Shown: positions 6,976 to 13,281, counted from the stretch's first letter. The stretch: DNA of 14,890 nucleotides from Rubrobacter_F sp035642415 (GCA_035642415.1 DASQSI010000118.1:1-14890), one strand, 5' to 3'. The notes: generated by a model not told the origin, from the sequence alone. Translations and numbers: made by a program.

Positions 6976-7273
6976 GCTTTTCTGAGAGCCGAAAACTTCT
7001 CGTGGGAGAGGAGATTGTTTCCCCCAGCATCTGGGACGTCGTTGTGAGCCAGCAGAACGGTCCCTGCCTGCCGCGGATGCGGCTCGCATCGAGGGGCGCG
7101 GCCCGAGACTATTTTCGTGTCCCTAAGCGTAGAGGACTTGCACAAAATTGGCCCTCAGGGCGATATCCGCCGGGCCCGTGCCGCCTAGCCACTACACCGC
7201 CGAAGTCTTCGGGGTCGGAGCCAGTGATAAAGAGGGCGTCGCGGACCGCAAGTTCTATGTGCGCGCGGGGTAG
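6976..7273 (+). pseudogene. Decayed remainder of a membrane-anchored protein
   Basis: No frame stays open, yet protein-like stretches succeed each other in the same direction, each in a different frame. They are AFLRAENFSWE (from 6976, frame of the 6877 ORF), EEIVSPSIWDVVVSQQNGPC (about 7010-7068), ETIFVSLSVEDLHKIGPQGD (about 7105-7165), and VPPSHYTAEVFGVGASDKEG followed by VADRKFYVRAG and a stop at 7271-7273. The last block looks like the end of a small Ig-like beta domain. At least three frameshifts plus the TAG at 6973 are needed to join them. Together with the 6877 ORF this would be an anchored extracytoplasmic protein of about 130 residues. I do not recognise the family. Confidence 0.4.
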
Positions 7274-7407
7274 CGTGGGCGGGCTTCGCTCTTTCCAATG
7301 TCTCTGAGAAGCGCTTAGACTAGTAGGCGGGCTTTTTTTAGATACAATGTGTTGCGTTAGAGTAGGGTTCACGAGGCATTTGTAGACCCAGATTGGGAGG
7401 GAGGCAA

Positions 7408-7518
7408 GTACACGCCAATGATGCGGCCGAGGGCAAGGGTTTGTTGACGCTCCAGCCGTGCACTACGCTACCAGACTACTCCTGGTGCCTGCTCGTTCAA
7501 GCTGGGAAGGTGGGTTAG
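7408..7518 (+). pseudogene. C-terminal relic of a sortase
   Basis: The frame ending at TAG 7516-7518 reads EGKGLLTLQPCTTLPDYSWC and then LLVQAGKVG. Sortases, the membrane transpeptidases that anchor surface proteins, end with a TLxTC motif holding the catalytic Cys, followed about 8-12 residues later by an essential Arg in a strand ending LxVxA. Here the Cys remains, but Thr before it is Pro, and the Arg position reads Trp-Cys (TGG TGC). C-to-T changes from CGG CGC would produce exactly this. No start codon or N-terminal sortase domain is found upstream, where the frame closes at 7363. It is therefore a dead fragment directly ahead of the PBP2 gene. Confidence 0.5.
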
Positions 7519-7569
7519 CGCTGATGCCGGTGATTTACCATCACGTTCCTTTGGGTGGTGTCTAAAGGC

Positions 7570-9645
7570 ATGCTCCGGTCTCCGGTGGACGTTGGACGCC
7601 TGCGAAGCTCCGGCAGGAAGAACGGCAAGAAAAAAGCATCAGAGCCCTCCATCACGAGGGCCAAGATGCAGGTGCGGGTCTTAGGGTTCGCTGCGCTCGT
7701 CTCCATTATTTTCTTAGTCTTGGGCTTCCGGCTGTGGTACCTGCAGGTTCTAACCGGGGATGAGTACACCAATACCGCGCAGGCTACCCAGACCCGATCG
7801 GTCAAGATACCGGCTCAGCGCGGCGTGGTCTATGACCGCAACGGCGAGGTATTGGCGAACAACGTACCCGGCCTGAACGTCACGATCATCCCGAACGCCA
7901 TACCCCGCAAGAAGGTCGAGGAGCTGGCTGATCTTCTGCATGCCGATAAAAAGGCGGTCCTCTCGCGCTATGACTCTGCGATGGAGTCGGGCGACCGATA
8001 CAGCCCGATGCTCGTTAAGGAGAACGCGAGCCGCGAGGACACCATATACGTCAGCGAGCGATCGGAGGAGTTCGAAGGCCTCGTTGTCAACGATGACTAC
8101 GTCCGCAATTACACCAGCGGGGAGTTGGCCGCTCACGTCCTCGGCTATACCGGAGCTGTCTCCCAGGAGGAGCTTGCAACGGACACCTTCAAGGGACTCG
8201 ACCACGATGCCGTGGTTGGCAAGAGTGGGGTCGAGCTTGAGTATGAGGACATCTTGCGTGGAGAGCCGGGCAAGAAGGAGTACAACGTGGACGCTTTGGG
8301 CAGACAGGTTGCCGTGCGCCGGGCCGACGGGCAGCGCTACGACGAGCGGCCCGAGGAGATCCCTGAACTGGGACAACCGGCGCGCATCACCGACCCTGTC
8401 CCAGGTAAGGACCTCAAGCTCACCATAGACCTGAACCTACAAAAGACGGCGGAGAAAGAGCTTGACGCGGCGATCGCACGGGCCCAATCGGAGGGAGCCG
8501 CTGGGACGGGCGGAGCGGTAGTAGCCCTCGATCCGAACAACGGCGAGATCCGGGCGATGGCGAGTCGCCCAGACTTCGAACCACAGATGTTTGTTGGCGG
8601 AATCACCGGAGCCACGAAGGTCGAGAAGTATAATTACCTGAACTCCGAGGAGGCACACGCCCCGTTCACGAACCGCGCCGTCGACGGGACGTATCCCGGC
8701 GCCTCGACGTTCAAGCCCTTTACCGGGATGGCGGGCCTCGAGCAGGGCGCCATCAATCCCTCGACCACCGTTACGGACACGGGCTCGTGCTGGCGCCCGA
8801 CGGGCTCCGGATGGGGCTGCTGGCAAAGCTGGCGCGAGAACAGTCCCAAGTATTGGGCCTTGGGGCCCCACGGCACCCAAAACTACGCCCAAGCTCTAGG
8901 GGACTCCAACGACAAGTTCTTCTACCAGGTCGCCGACTGGATGTGGAATCGCACGGACGATCAGAACCTGCTGTCGAAATTCTACGAACAGTTTGGCTTC
9001 GGCAAGAAGACGGACGTGGATCTCCCTGGGGAGAGCAACGGGCGGGTCCCCACCCGCGAGTGGCAGGAGGAGGCTGGGGCTACCTCCGATGACAAGCTTT
9101 GGACTGTGGGCCGATGGGTCAACATGGCCATCGGACAGGGGGACCTTCTGGTTACCCCGTTGCAGCTAGTCCGGGGCTACGCGGCCATCGCCAACGGCGG
9201 TACTTTGGTAACGCCGCATGTTGGTATGGACATCAGGGATCAGAACGGGCGGGTGGTGAAGACGATTTCCCCGGAGTCCGCAGGCTCGCTCGGCGTCTCG
9301 GCGCAGAGCTTACAGAGTACCCTCAACGGCCTGAGAATGGTCACTGGTCCGGGCGGTACCGCCGAAGATGCCTTCAAGGGTTCGCGTCTGCCGGTGGTCG
9401 GTAAGACGGGAACCGGTGAGATCTGGGGCAAGGACCCGGTAAACTATTTCGTCGGTTGGGTCGAGAACCAGAAAGATCCCCTAGTGGTGCTCGTGATGGT
9501 AGAGAACGCCGGGGCTTTTGAACACGGCAGCGAGGTCACCGTGGCCCCCGCCGCACGCAACATCCTCGAGGCCTATCACGGCACCGGTAATTCTTCTTCC
9601 TCGACGAAGGATTCGTCTCAGACTACAACTCCGTCGCGAACCTAA
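7570..9645 (+). CDS. mrdA: Penicillin-binding protein 2 (class B PBP, elongation transpeptidase)
   Basis: This D,D-transpeptidase cross-links peptidoglycan, working with the SEDS glycosyltransferase RodA in the elongation machinery. It has about 691 residues from ATG 7570. A short basic cytoplasmic tail comes first, then one membrane anchor (about residues 36-55, VLGFAALVSIIFLVLGFRLW). The dimerisation domain follows, with RGVVYDRNGEVLANN, and then the transpeptidase domain with all three motifs: S379-T-F-K (GASTFKPF), S446-N-D (GDSNDKFFYQVA) and K612-T-G (VVGKTGTGEIWG). The C-terminus is a Ser/Thr-rich tail. The start is not firm: GTG 7555/7558 and ATG 7666 (GAGGG upstream) are alternatives, and none has an ideal ribosome site. 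Tandem in-frame stops TAATAA end the gene, and lgt starts 12 nt later, so the two form an operon. FtsI is a possible alternative identity, but the N-terminal RGVVYDRNG context and length fit PBP2 better. Confidence 0.88.
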   Translation: MLRSPVDVGRLRSSGRKNGKKKASEPSITRAKMQVRVLGFAALVSIIFLVLGFRLWYLQVLTGDEYTNTAQATQTRSVKIPAQRGVVYDRNGEVLANNVPGLNVTIIPNAIPRKKVEELADLLHADKKAVLSRYDSAMESGDRYSPMLVKENASREDTIYVSERSEEFEGLVVNDDYVRNYTSGELAAHVLGYTGAVSQEELATDTFKGLDHDAVVGKSGVELEYEDILRGEPGKKEYNVDALGRQVAVRRADGQRYDERPEEIPELGQPARITDPVPGKDLKLTIDLNLQKTAEKELDAAIARAQSEGAAGTGGAVVALDPNNGEIRAMASRPDFEPQMFVGGITGATKVEKYNYLNSEEAHAPFTNRAVDGTYPGASTFKPFTGMAGLEQGAINPSTTVTDTGSCWRPTGSGWGCWQSWRENSPKYWALGPHGTQNYAQALGDSNDKFFYQVADWMWNRTDDQNLLSKFYEQFGFGKKTDVDLPGESNGRVPTREWQEEAGATSDDKLWTVGRWVNMAIGQGDLLVTPLQLVRGYAAIANGGTLVTPHVGMDIRDQNGRVVKTISPESAGSLGVSAQSLQSTLNGLRMVTGPGGTAEDAFKGSRLPVVGKTGTGEIWGKDPVNYFVGWVENQKDPLVVLVMVENAGAFEHGSEVTVAPAARNILEAYHGTGNSSSSTKDSSQTTTPSRT

Positions 9646-9657
9646 TAAGGAGCCCGT

Positions 9658-10500
9658 TTGTCATACGTATTGGCGTTCACGCTTCCGAGCCCATCCTCCC
9701 CAATCATCTTCGAAGCCGGGCCCTTCGCTCTACGCTACTACGGGTTATTCATCGCGCTCGGGATAGGGCTTGCGACGTGGGTTACTGCCCGCGAGCTCGT
9801 ACGTAAGGGCTACGATAGCGCTTTAGCCCTCGACGCCTTGTTCTTCGTGGTGCCGCTTGGCTTTATCGGTGCCAGGCTCTACCACGTCGCTACCGATTAC
9901 GAGCTCTACGTCGATGACCCGTTCCCCGGCGTCTTCGAGGTCTGGAACGGCGGTTTGGGAATCTATGGTGCCGTGATCGGAGGTTTTGTTGGCGGCCTCC
10001 TTTTTGCCTGGATTCGCGGCATCAACCCCTTGGTTCTCGCCGATGCTGTAGCGCCAGGGCTTGTCCTCGCCCAAGCCGTCGGTCGCTGGGGCAACTACTT
10101 CAACCAGGAGCTATTCGGCCGGCCTTCAAGCCTCCCCTGGGCTATAGAGATAGCCCCTCAGAACCGGCCCGCAGGTTACAAAGACGTTGCCTCCTTCCAC
10201 CCTACGTTCCTTTACGAGTGCATTTGGGACCTTCTCGTTGCTATCGTTCTCCTCCTCGTCGCCCGCCGCTTCTCGAACCGTCTCAAGAACGGCGACGTCT
10301 TCCTGCTCTACGTAAGCCTGTACTCTGTAGGTCGCTTCTTCGTCGAGACGCTCCGGATAGATCGGGCCTTCCTCATCGGCGACTTTCGTGGCAACCTCTT
10401 CGTTGCCAGCATCCTCGCCATCACCTTCGCTCTCATCCTATTCCTCCGCCATGCTGGTGCCGGTCGTGGCGCCCCTCGCAAACGCCCCGCTGGTGACTAA
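9658..10500 (+). CDS. lgt: Prolipoprotein diacylglyceryl transferase
   Basis: Lgt moves diacylglycerol from phosphatidylglycerol to the lipobox cysteine of prelipoproteins, the first step of lipoprotein maturation in the cytoplasmic membrane. The protein has 280 residues and about seven hydrophobic segments. The Lgt signature is GRWGNYFNQELFG, with Arg143, Asn146, Glu151 and Gly154 at the same numbers as in the E. coli enzyme. Other landmarks are RYYGLFIALG near residue 26, GARLYH about 71-76, FHPTFLYE about 180-187, and a late RFFVETLRID. At position 103, where E. coli has His, this protein has Tyr (GGLGIYGAVIGG). The start is TTG 9658, with AAGGAG at 9647-9652 and a 5-nt spacer. It is co-transcribed with PBP2. 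A hairpin follows at 10589-10613. Confidence 0.95.
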   Translation: MSYVLAFTLPSPSSPIIFEAGPFALRYYGLFIALGIGLATWVTARELVRKGYDSALALDALFFVVPLGFIGARLYHVATDYELYVDDPFPGVFEVWNGGLGIYGAVIGGFVGGLLFAWIRGINPLVLADAVAPGLVLAQAVGRWGNYFNQELFGRPSSLPWAIEIAPQNRPAGYKDVASFHPTFLYECIWDLLVAIVLLLVARRFSNRLKNGDVFLLYVSLYSVGRFFVETLRIDRAFLIGDFRGNLFVASILAITFALILFLRHAGAGRGAPRKRPAGD

Positions 10501-10588
10501 GCCTTCCCTGGACAGTCTCTCCACACAGTTGCTACTTCTCTGAGGCCGCCACCTTTCTCGCACCTGTGTTATGTATGCGCTGTGTGAG

Positions 10589-10613
10589 AGCGGGGAGACC
10601 CGCAGCTCCCGCT
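10589..10613. terminator. Hairpin between the convergent lgt and rhomboid genes
   Basis: AGCGGG (10589-10594) pairs with CCCGCT (10608-10613), and the stem can be lengthened with one bulged G. It lies in the 120-bp gap between lgt and the convergent rhomboid gene, only 8 bp from the rhomboid stop. No T-run follows on either strand. It is a plausible shared terminator but not a strong one. Confidence 0.4.
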
Positions 10614-10620
10614 AGCTGCT

Positions 10621-11373
10621 TCACACAAAGTAAGTTAGCCAGAGGCCTAAAAGAAGGGCTTCGAGGCCGAAGGCGGCAATGATGGGGGTTGTGGCGCCGA
10701 GCGTCTTTTGCGTGTAGACCGTCGGAGTGGCCAGCCAGCCGAATACGAGACCTCCGATGAGACCGCCGATATGGGCGATATTGCTTACGTTCGGGATGGT
10801 AGCCCCCAAGAAAAGGTTGATCGCGGTCAAAACGAGGAGTTGGGCTATAATCGGGTTTTGTAGCGAGAACGTTCTCCGTCTCACGGAGTATCCAAAAACA
10901 CCACCCAGGAGACCGAAGATTGCGCCGGACGCCCCGATCGCCGGGGCTGTGAAGGTACCAAGGTACAGGTACGCCAAACCCCCCGCGATCCCGCTCATAA
11001 TGTAGAGTGCCAAGAAGCGACCTCGTCCAAAAGAGATCTCTACAAAAGAGCCCAGAAAGTAGAGGGAGATCATGTTCATTGCCAGGTGTGCGAAGCCCGA
11101 ATGCAGGAAAGTGCTTGTAACGAGGCGCCACACCTCGCCCTCCGCCACCAGCGCTGGGACGAGTGCTCCCAGGGTCACAACTCTCCCGGGTTGTTGTACG
11201 AGACCGACGTTGAATGGTGTCCCCTCGTCGATACCGACCGCGGCCACGACTAGATACACCACAACGCAAGCGGTGATGAGGCCGAAGGTTATAGGGAGAC
11301 GGGAGAAAGCCAAGATGCGGCGTCGGGCACGAGACCCGGCGTTAGCGACGTTTGATCTCGCGAACCGCGTCAC
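10621..11373 (-). CDS. Rhomboid-family intramembrane serine protease
   Basis: The protein has 250 residues with six or seven transmembrane segments. Rhomboids cut membrane proteins within or near the bilayer using a Ser-His dyad. The dyad is present as GASGAIFG (Ser149) and AHIGGLIGG (His201). The conserved loop-1/TM2 motif LHSGFAHLAMNM (His91, His96, Asn100) precedes them, and W82-R83 marks loop 1. Around 50 residues of basic tail and a first hydrophobic helix lead in. The chosen start is GTG 11373, behind AAGGTGCAGG, overlapping the 3' end of the upstream FlgT_C-like gene by 32 nt. The two are therefore probably translated from one mRNA starting near 11831. Substrates are unknown, but the protein should be active because all catalytic residues are intact. 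Confidence 0.9.
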   Translation of the reverse strand: MTRFARSNVANAGSRARRRILAFSRLPITFGLITACVVVYLVVAAVGIDEGTPFNVGLVQQPGRVVTLGALVPALVAEGEVWRLVTSTFLHSGFAHLAMNMISLYFLGSFVEISFGRGRFLALYIMSGIAGGLAYLYLGTFTAPAIGASGAIFGLLGGVFGYSVRRRTFSLQNPIIAQLLVLTAINLFLGATIPNVSNIAHIGGLIGGLVFGWLATPTVYTQKTLGATTPIIAAFGLEALLLGLWLTYFV

Positions 11374-11800
11374 CGACCTGCACCTTAGTTATGTCTTCGA
11401 GGGGACCACCGATCATGCTTTCTAGGTCAGGATCATCGTCGGAGCCGTGCCCGGTGCCAAAGCCCCGAACCTGAACGTTCTCGCCGAACATCTGCCCCAA
11501 CATGCGTTGGAGATTTTCCTGAAGCTCTCCGAAACCCGCAAGGTTGGCGGTTCCGAAGGGCGAAGTGGTATCGAAGACGCGGGCGATGGCGAGTCTCTCC
11601 TTGACCTCGGTGACCTCGGCCTTGGCCTTCACATCCTCTACGGTTCCTAAGGTCTCGCCGGTATCCGGGTCCCAGACCTCTTCGCCCTCGGGAGCGAAGA
11701 TCTCGAAGAGCATTCCGGTGCGTACGCCGTGTAAGCGGCCCCGGTTCAAGACGATCTCTCCTTTGCCCAGAATCTTAGCGACTTTCCCTTCGACAGCCAT
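11342..11800 (-). CDS. Small beta-rich protein resembling FlgT C-terminal domain
   Basis: The protein has 152 residues with no signal peptide or membrane segment. The first half follows the pattern of FlgT_C-type beta-barrel domains: GKVAKILGKGEIVLNRGR, then HGVRTGMLFEIFAPEGEEVW, DPDTGETLGTVEDVKAKAEV and TEVKERLAIARVFD. The second half has an amphipathic stretch, a Gly/Asp-rich linker (GTGHGSDDDPD) and ends VQVGDAVREIKRR. FlgT is a flagellar protein in Vibrio, but this domain is also found alone in non-flagellar bacteria, and I see no flagellar genes here. ATG 11800 is chosen because GGAGGA lies 6-8 nt upstream and the promoter at 11838-11846 would start RNA near 11831, downstream of the longer GTG start at 11833. 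It overlaps the rhomboid gene and is probably functionally linked to it. Function is unknown. Confidence 0.7.
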   Translation of the reverse strand: MAVEGKVAKILGKGEIVLNRGRLHGVRTGMLFEIFAPEGEEVWDPDTGETLGTVEDVKAKAEVTEVKERLAIARVFDTTSPFGTANLAGFGELQENLQRMLGQMFGENVQVRGFGTGHGSDDDPDLESMIGGPLEDITKVQVGDAVREIKRR

Positions 11801-11837
11801 GCGATCTTTCCTCCGATGCGTGCAGGATTCCACAATA

Positions 11838-11846
11838 ATTATACCC
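11838..11846 (-). promoter_or_regulatory. Extended -10 promoter of the FlgT_C-like/rhomboid operon
   Basis: On the minus strand this reads GGGTATAAT, a perfect -10 hexamer preceded by GGG, 37 bp ahead of ATG 11800. No convincing -35 is seen at the usual distance. It shares the GGGTA(G/T)AAT form with the boxes near 682-716 and 2270. Confidence 0.6.
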
Positions 11847-12140
11847 TCACAATTGGGGAATCAGACCCCACTAGTATCTATCTTATGACGAAACCCATCG
11901 CTGGATCTAGAGCACGTACGAACAGGATAGTGCGACACCTGCCGACTCGGACGGACATATGAAGGCTCTGCAAGCTACACGAAACTTTCCTCGTATACGT
12001 TGCCACTACTACAGGAGCAAAGCCATCGCGACCGCTAAGCCCCAAACACACTCCACGGGTGGGCGCTGGCCCACCGAGTCCCTCTCAGAACGTGGCGTAG
12101 AAGCTCCGCAGGTGGTGGCCGAACAGCTTGGTTTGTAATG
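11847..12140. other. Intergenic stretch with no convincing gene
   Basis: This gap separates the divergent FlgT_C-like and zinc-ribbon genes. It holds a perfect 7-bp hairpin (GGTGGGC 12058-12064, loop GCTG, GCCCACC 12069-12075) and a 59-codon open frame from ATG 11959 to TAA 12138. That frame encodes a hydrophilic peptide ending VVAEQLGL, but it lacks a good ribosome site and I do not recognise it. I see no RNA gene or mobile element. Confidence 0.4.
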
Positions 12141-12170
12141 TTGATTTGTAACGACGCGTCGGCCTAAAAT
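12141..12170 (+). promoter_or_regulatory. Promoter of the zinc-ribbon gene
   Basis: TTGATT (12141-12146) and TAAAAT (12165-12170) are spaced by 18 bp. The spacer contains a perfect 10-bp palindrome, CGACGCGTCG (12152-12161), which is well placed to be an operator. RNA would start near 12177, leaving a leader of about 72 nt before ATG 12249. Confidence 0.55.
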
Positions 12171-12248
12171 GTTGGCGCGTGTTGGTGCCGACGCCGCCTT
12201 GGAACGGAGCACCTACGGGAACAAGAAGAGCGAGGAGGAGGTGATGGT

Positions 12249-12539
12249 ATGAGGATAGTCGAGCGCATCCCAGCGCACTACGAAGTTGAGGAAGTGAGTA
12301 ACCTCGGCCAGTCCTACAGGTGGTGCCCTGAGCAGATGGTGGTCGAGTGCGGGCAATGCACAAAGACGATGACTTTCAATCGGTCGAAGCTCCTCACTTC
12401 CATCCTCACTTGCGAATGCGGCGCAAGGAGTACAGCGAGCGTCCGCGAAGAACTGCTTGTCGAGCAGCTGACCGAAGACGAAGTCGCCCACCCATGGCGG
12501 TACTGGCGGTCGAGGGAGGAGAGCGGAATACCCGTTTAA
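12249..12539 (+). CDS. Uncharacterised zinc-ribbon protein
   Basis: The protein has 96 residues, starting at ATG 12249 behind a strong purine-rich site, AGGAGGAGGT, with a 6-nt spacer. The central part has C-G-Q-C (about residues 34-37) and C-E-C-G (about 54-57), two cysteine knuckles that should hold one zinc. A further Cys lies at about 26 (RWCPEQ). The N-terminal 30 residues (RIVERIPAHYEVEEV) and the acidic, Trp-rich C-terminus (HPWRYWRSREE) are soluble. There is no membrane segment. It has its own promoter and a strong terminator, so it is a monocistronic unit. I do not recognise the family. Zinc ribbons of this size often bind nucleic acid or proteins, but nothing here shows which. Confidence 0.7.
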   Translation: MRIVERIPAHYEVEEVSNLGQSYRWCPEQMVVECGQCTKTMTFNRSKLLTSILTCECGARSTASVREELLVEQLTEDEVAHPWRYWRSREESGIPV

Positions 12540-12586
12540 CAGTTTGGTATCTTAAGAGCAGGCGTCGGATGCAACACGCACCAATA

Positions 12587-12623
12587 GAGGGCCGGGGTTA
12601 GATTATCCTCCGGTCCTCTTTTT
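12587..12623 (+). terminator. Strong intrinsic terminator of the zinc-ribbon gene
   Basis: GAGGGCCGG (12587-12595) pairs with CCGGTCCTC (12610-12618) over 9 bp with one G-U pair. It is followed at once by five T (12619-12623). It lies 48 bp after the stop. Confidence 0.85.
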
Positions 12624-12637
12624 AGACTCTTAGAGCA

Positions 12638-12673
12638 GATAGCCTATGAGAATGCCTGCCCTCATAAGCTATC
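12638..12673. repeat. 13-bp imperfect inverted repeat at the pyrophosphatase relic
   Basis: GATAGC-C-TATGAG (12638-12650) and CTCATA-A-GCTATC (12661-12673) pair with a single mismatch around a 10-base loop. It straddles the point where the pyrophosphatase relic becomes recognisable. No T-run follows. It could mark a deletion or insertion junction, or be an unrelated RNA hairpin. Confidence 0.6.
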
Positions 12674-12883
12674 CGCTGATAGGCGTGTTTGCCGATCCTT
12701 CAGACCCCCTATACAAACGTCAATGAGCTTCCCGAGCACATTTGGCTAGAAACGCAGCATTTTTTCGACCACTATAAGAAGCTGGAGGGCAAAGAAACGA
12801 GCGTGCATGGGGTAGAGGGGCCTGAACAAGCCAAAGAGTACATCCAGGACTCCATCTCCCGCTATGACCAGCAGAAGCGATAG
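12652..12883 (+). pseudogene. Truncated, frameshifted inorganic pyrophosphatase
   Basis: The frame from 12652 reads ALISYPLIGVF then ADPSDPLY, resembling the family's RARPIGVF block joined directly to the DPRY block. The usual intervening segment (the MEDE...DEKVLAVP part with metal-binding Asp residues) is missing. At about 12708 the frame shifts, and the second frame continues YTNVNELPEHIWLETQHFFD, then HYKKLEGKETSVHGVEG and PEQAKEYIQDSISRYDQQKR to TAG at 12881-12883. This is the well-conserved C-terminal helix region of family I soluble pyrophosphatase. The N-terminal two-thirds of the gene is absent. Pyrophosphatase is normally essential, so an intact copy must exist elsewhere. The C-terminal part is well preserved, suggesting a recent event. 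Confidence 0.72.
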
Positions 12884-12935
12884 GGGTTGGGTACATAAAA
12901 GGAGCTTGCGCGAAGCCCCTAGGAGGAGGAAGGTG

Positions 12936-13058
12936 ATGAGGTTCCGGAGGTGGGCAAGAAGGCGGCTTGTCATTTGGCTCGCGGCCTTGGCGGCGATTCT
13001 GTGGCGAGAGGTTCAAGAGCGGCGCCGCAAGCAGAAAGAGGGGGGCCTCCAGGGGTAA
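12936..13058 (+). CDS. 40-residue basic single-pass membrane peptide
   Basis: ATG 12936 follows AGGAGGAGGAAGGTG, a very strong ribosome site (GTG 12933 is also possible). The product starts with a highly basic stretch (MRFRRWARRRL), has one short hydrophobic segment (VIWLAALAAILW), and ends in a charged tail (REVQERRRKQKEGG). No family is recognised. The ribosome site is the main support. The composition is that of small membrane-associated peptides, but a chance ORF is possible. Confidence 0.4.
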   Translation: MRFRRWARRRLVIWLAALAAILWREVQERRRKQKEGGLQG

Positions 13059-13137
13059 AAAGAAAGGCTAAGACAGCTCGTATCGAAGCAGCATGCGGCA
13101 GAGATCTTCGCACAATGGGGATTCTCCAATCACCAGC

Positions 13138-13165
13138 TGTACCAAAAACGGAGGTTTTTGATACA
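13138..13165. repeat. 28-bp imperfect palindrome, copy 1
   Basis: TGTACCAAAAAC, GGAG, GTTTTTGATACA: 12-bp arms with one mismatch around a 4-base centre. It lies 123 bp ahead of the arsR start. It shares its left arm exactly with copy 2, whose centre is 35 bp away. Confidence 0.8.
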
Positions 13166-13172
13166 CGCTGCT

Positions 13173-13200
13173 TGTACCAAAAACGACCGTTTATGGAACA
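13173..13200. repeat. 28-bp imperfect palindrome, copy 2
   Basis: TGTACCAAAAAC, GACC, GTTTATGGAACA: two mismatches between the arms. Its right half is nearly identical to that of copy 3 on the far side of the efflux gene (GTTTATGG-A/T-ACA). It covers the TGGAAC hexamer of a possible promoter (13194-13222) and could therefore act as its operator. Confidence 0.8.
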
Positions 13201-13222
13201 GTCGAGAAACGTGAGCTACAAT
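13194..13222 (+). promoter_or_regulatory. Possible upstream promoter for the arsR-CDF operon
   Basis: TGGAAC (13194-13199) and TACAAT (13217-13222) are spaced by 17 bp. The -35 is weak and is embedded in palindrome copy 2. It would give a leadered transcript starting near 13229. Confidence 0.35.
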
Positions 13223-13251
13223 GACAAGCTTCCTCTACTAGACGCACTATT

Positions 13252-13281
13252 ATTGAATTATTCTTCAATCGTGCATATAAT
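13252..13281 (+). promoter_or_regulatory. Near-consensus arsR promoter overlapping a small palindrome
   Basis: TTGAAT (13253-13258), a 17-bp spacer and TATAAT (13276-13281) form an almost ideal vegetative promoter. ATG 13288 begins 7 bases after the -10, where transcription should start, so the message is predicted to be leaderless. ATTGAA (13252-13257) and TTCAAT (13264-13269) form an inverted repeat over the -35 and spacer, in the position and AT-rich style of SmtB/CzrA operators. Metal-dependent autorepression is inferred. Confidence 0.7.

Noticed and set aside
7325..7350. GCGGGC followed by a seven-T run, then TACAAT, considered as a terminator plus promoter
   Set aside because: No stem longer than 4 bp pairs with the GC-rich half, and no -35 is found at a usable distance from TACAAT.
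7503..7554. GTGAT-TTACC-ATCAC hairpin ahead of PBP2 considered as a riboswitch
   Set aside because: It is a single 5-bp stem with no conserved aptamer core, and lies in decayed coding sequence.
7458..7565. An open frame reading HYATRLLLVPARSSWEGGLAL just before PBP2, considered as a MreD remnant
   Set aside because: It is only 36 codons from the nearest GTG, overlaps the better-supported sortase frame, and has no MreD-specific motif that I can name.
10532..11269. A 245-codon minus-strand ORF overlapping the rhomboid gene
   Set aside because: It is an alternative frame of the rhomboid gene, very rich in Arg, Pro and Ser, with no domain.
12058..12075. A 7-bp hairpin considered as part of a tRNA
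   Set aside because: No acceptor stem, anticodon arm or TTCGA-type T-loop can be built around it.
11959..12138. A 59-codon ORF (MKALQATRNF... to VVAEQLGL)
   Set aside because: There is no good ribosome site, promoter or recognisable family; the last 40 residues look mildly protein-like, but this is not enough to call a gene.
13138..13200. The paired palindromes as a CRISPR array or IS terminal repeats
   Set aside because: There are only two adjacent copies with an 8-bp gap, no spacers of uniform length, no cas genes, and no transposase between or beside the outer copies.
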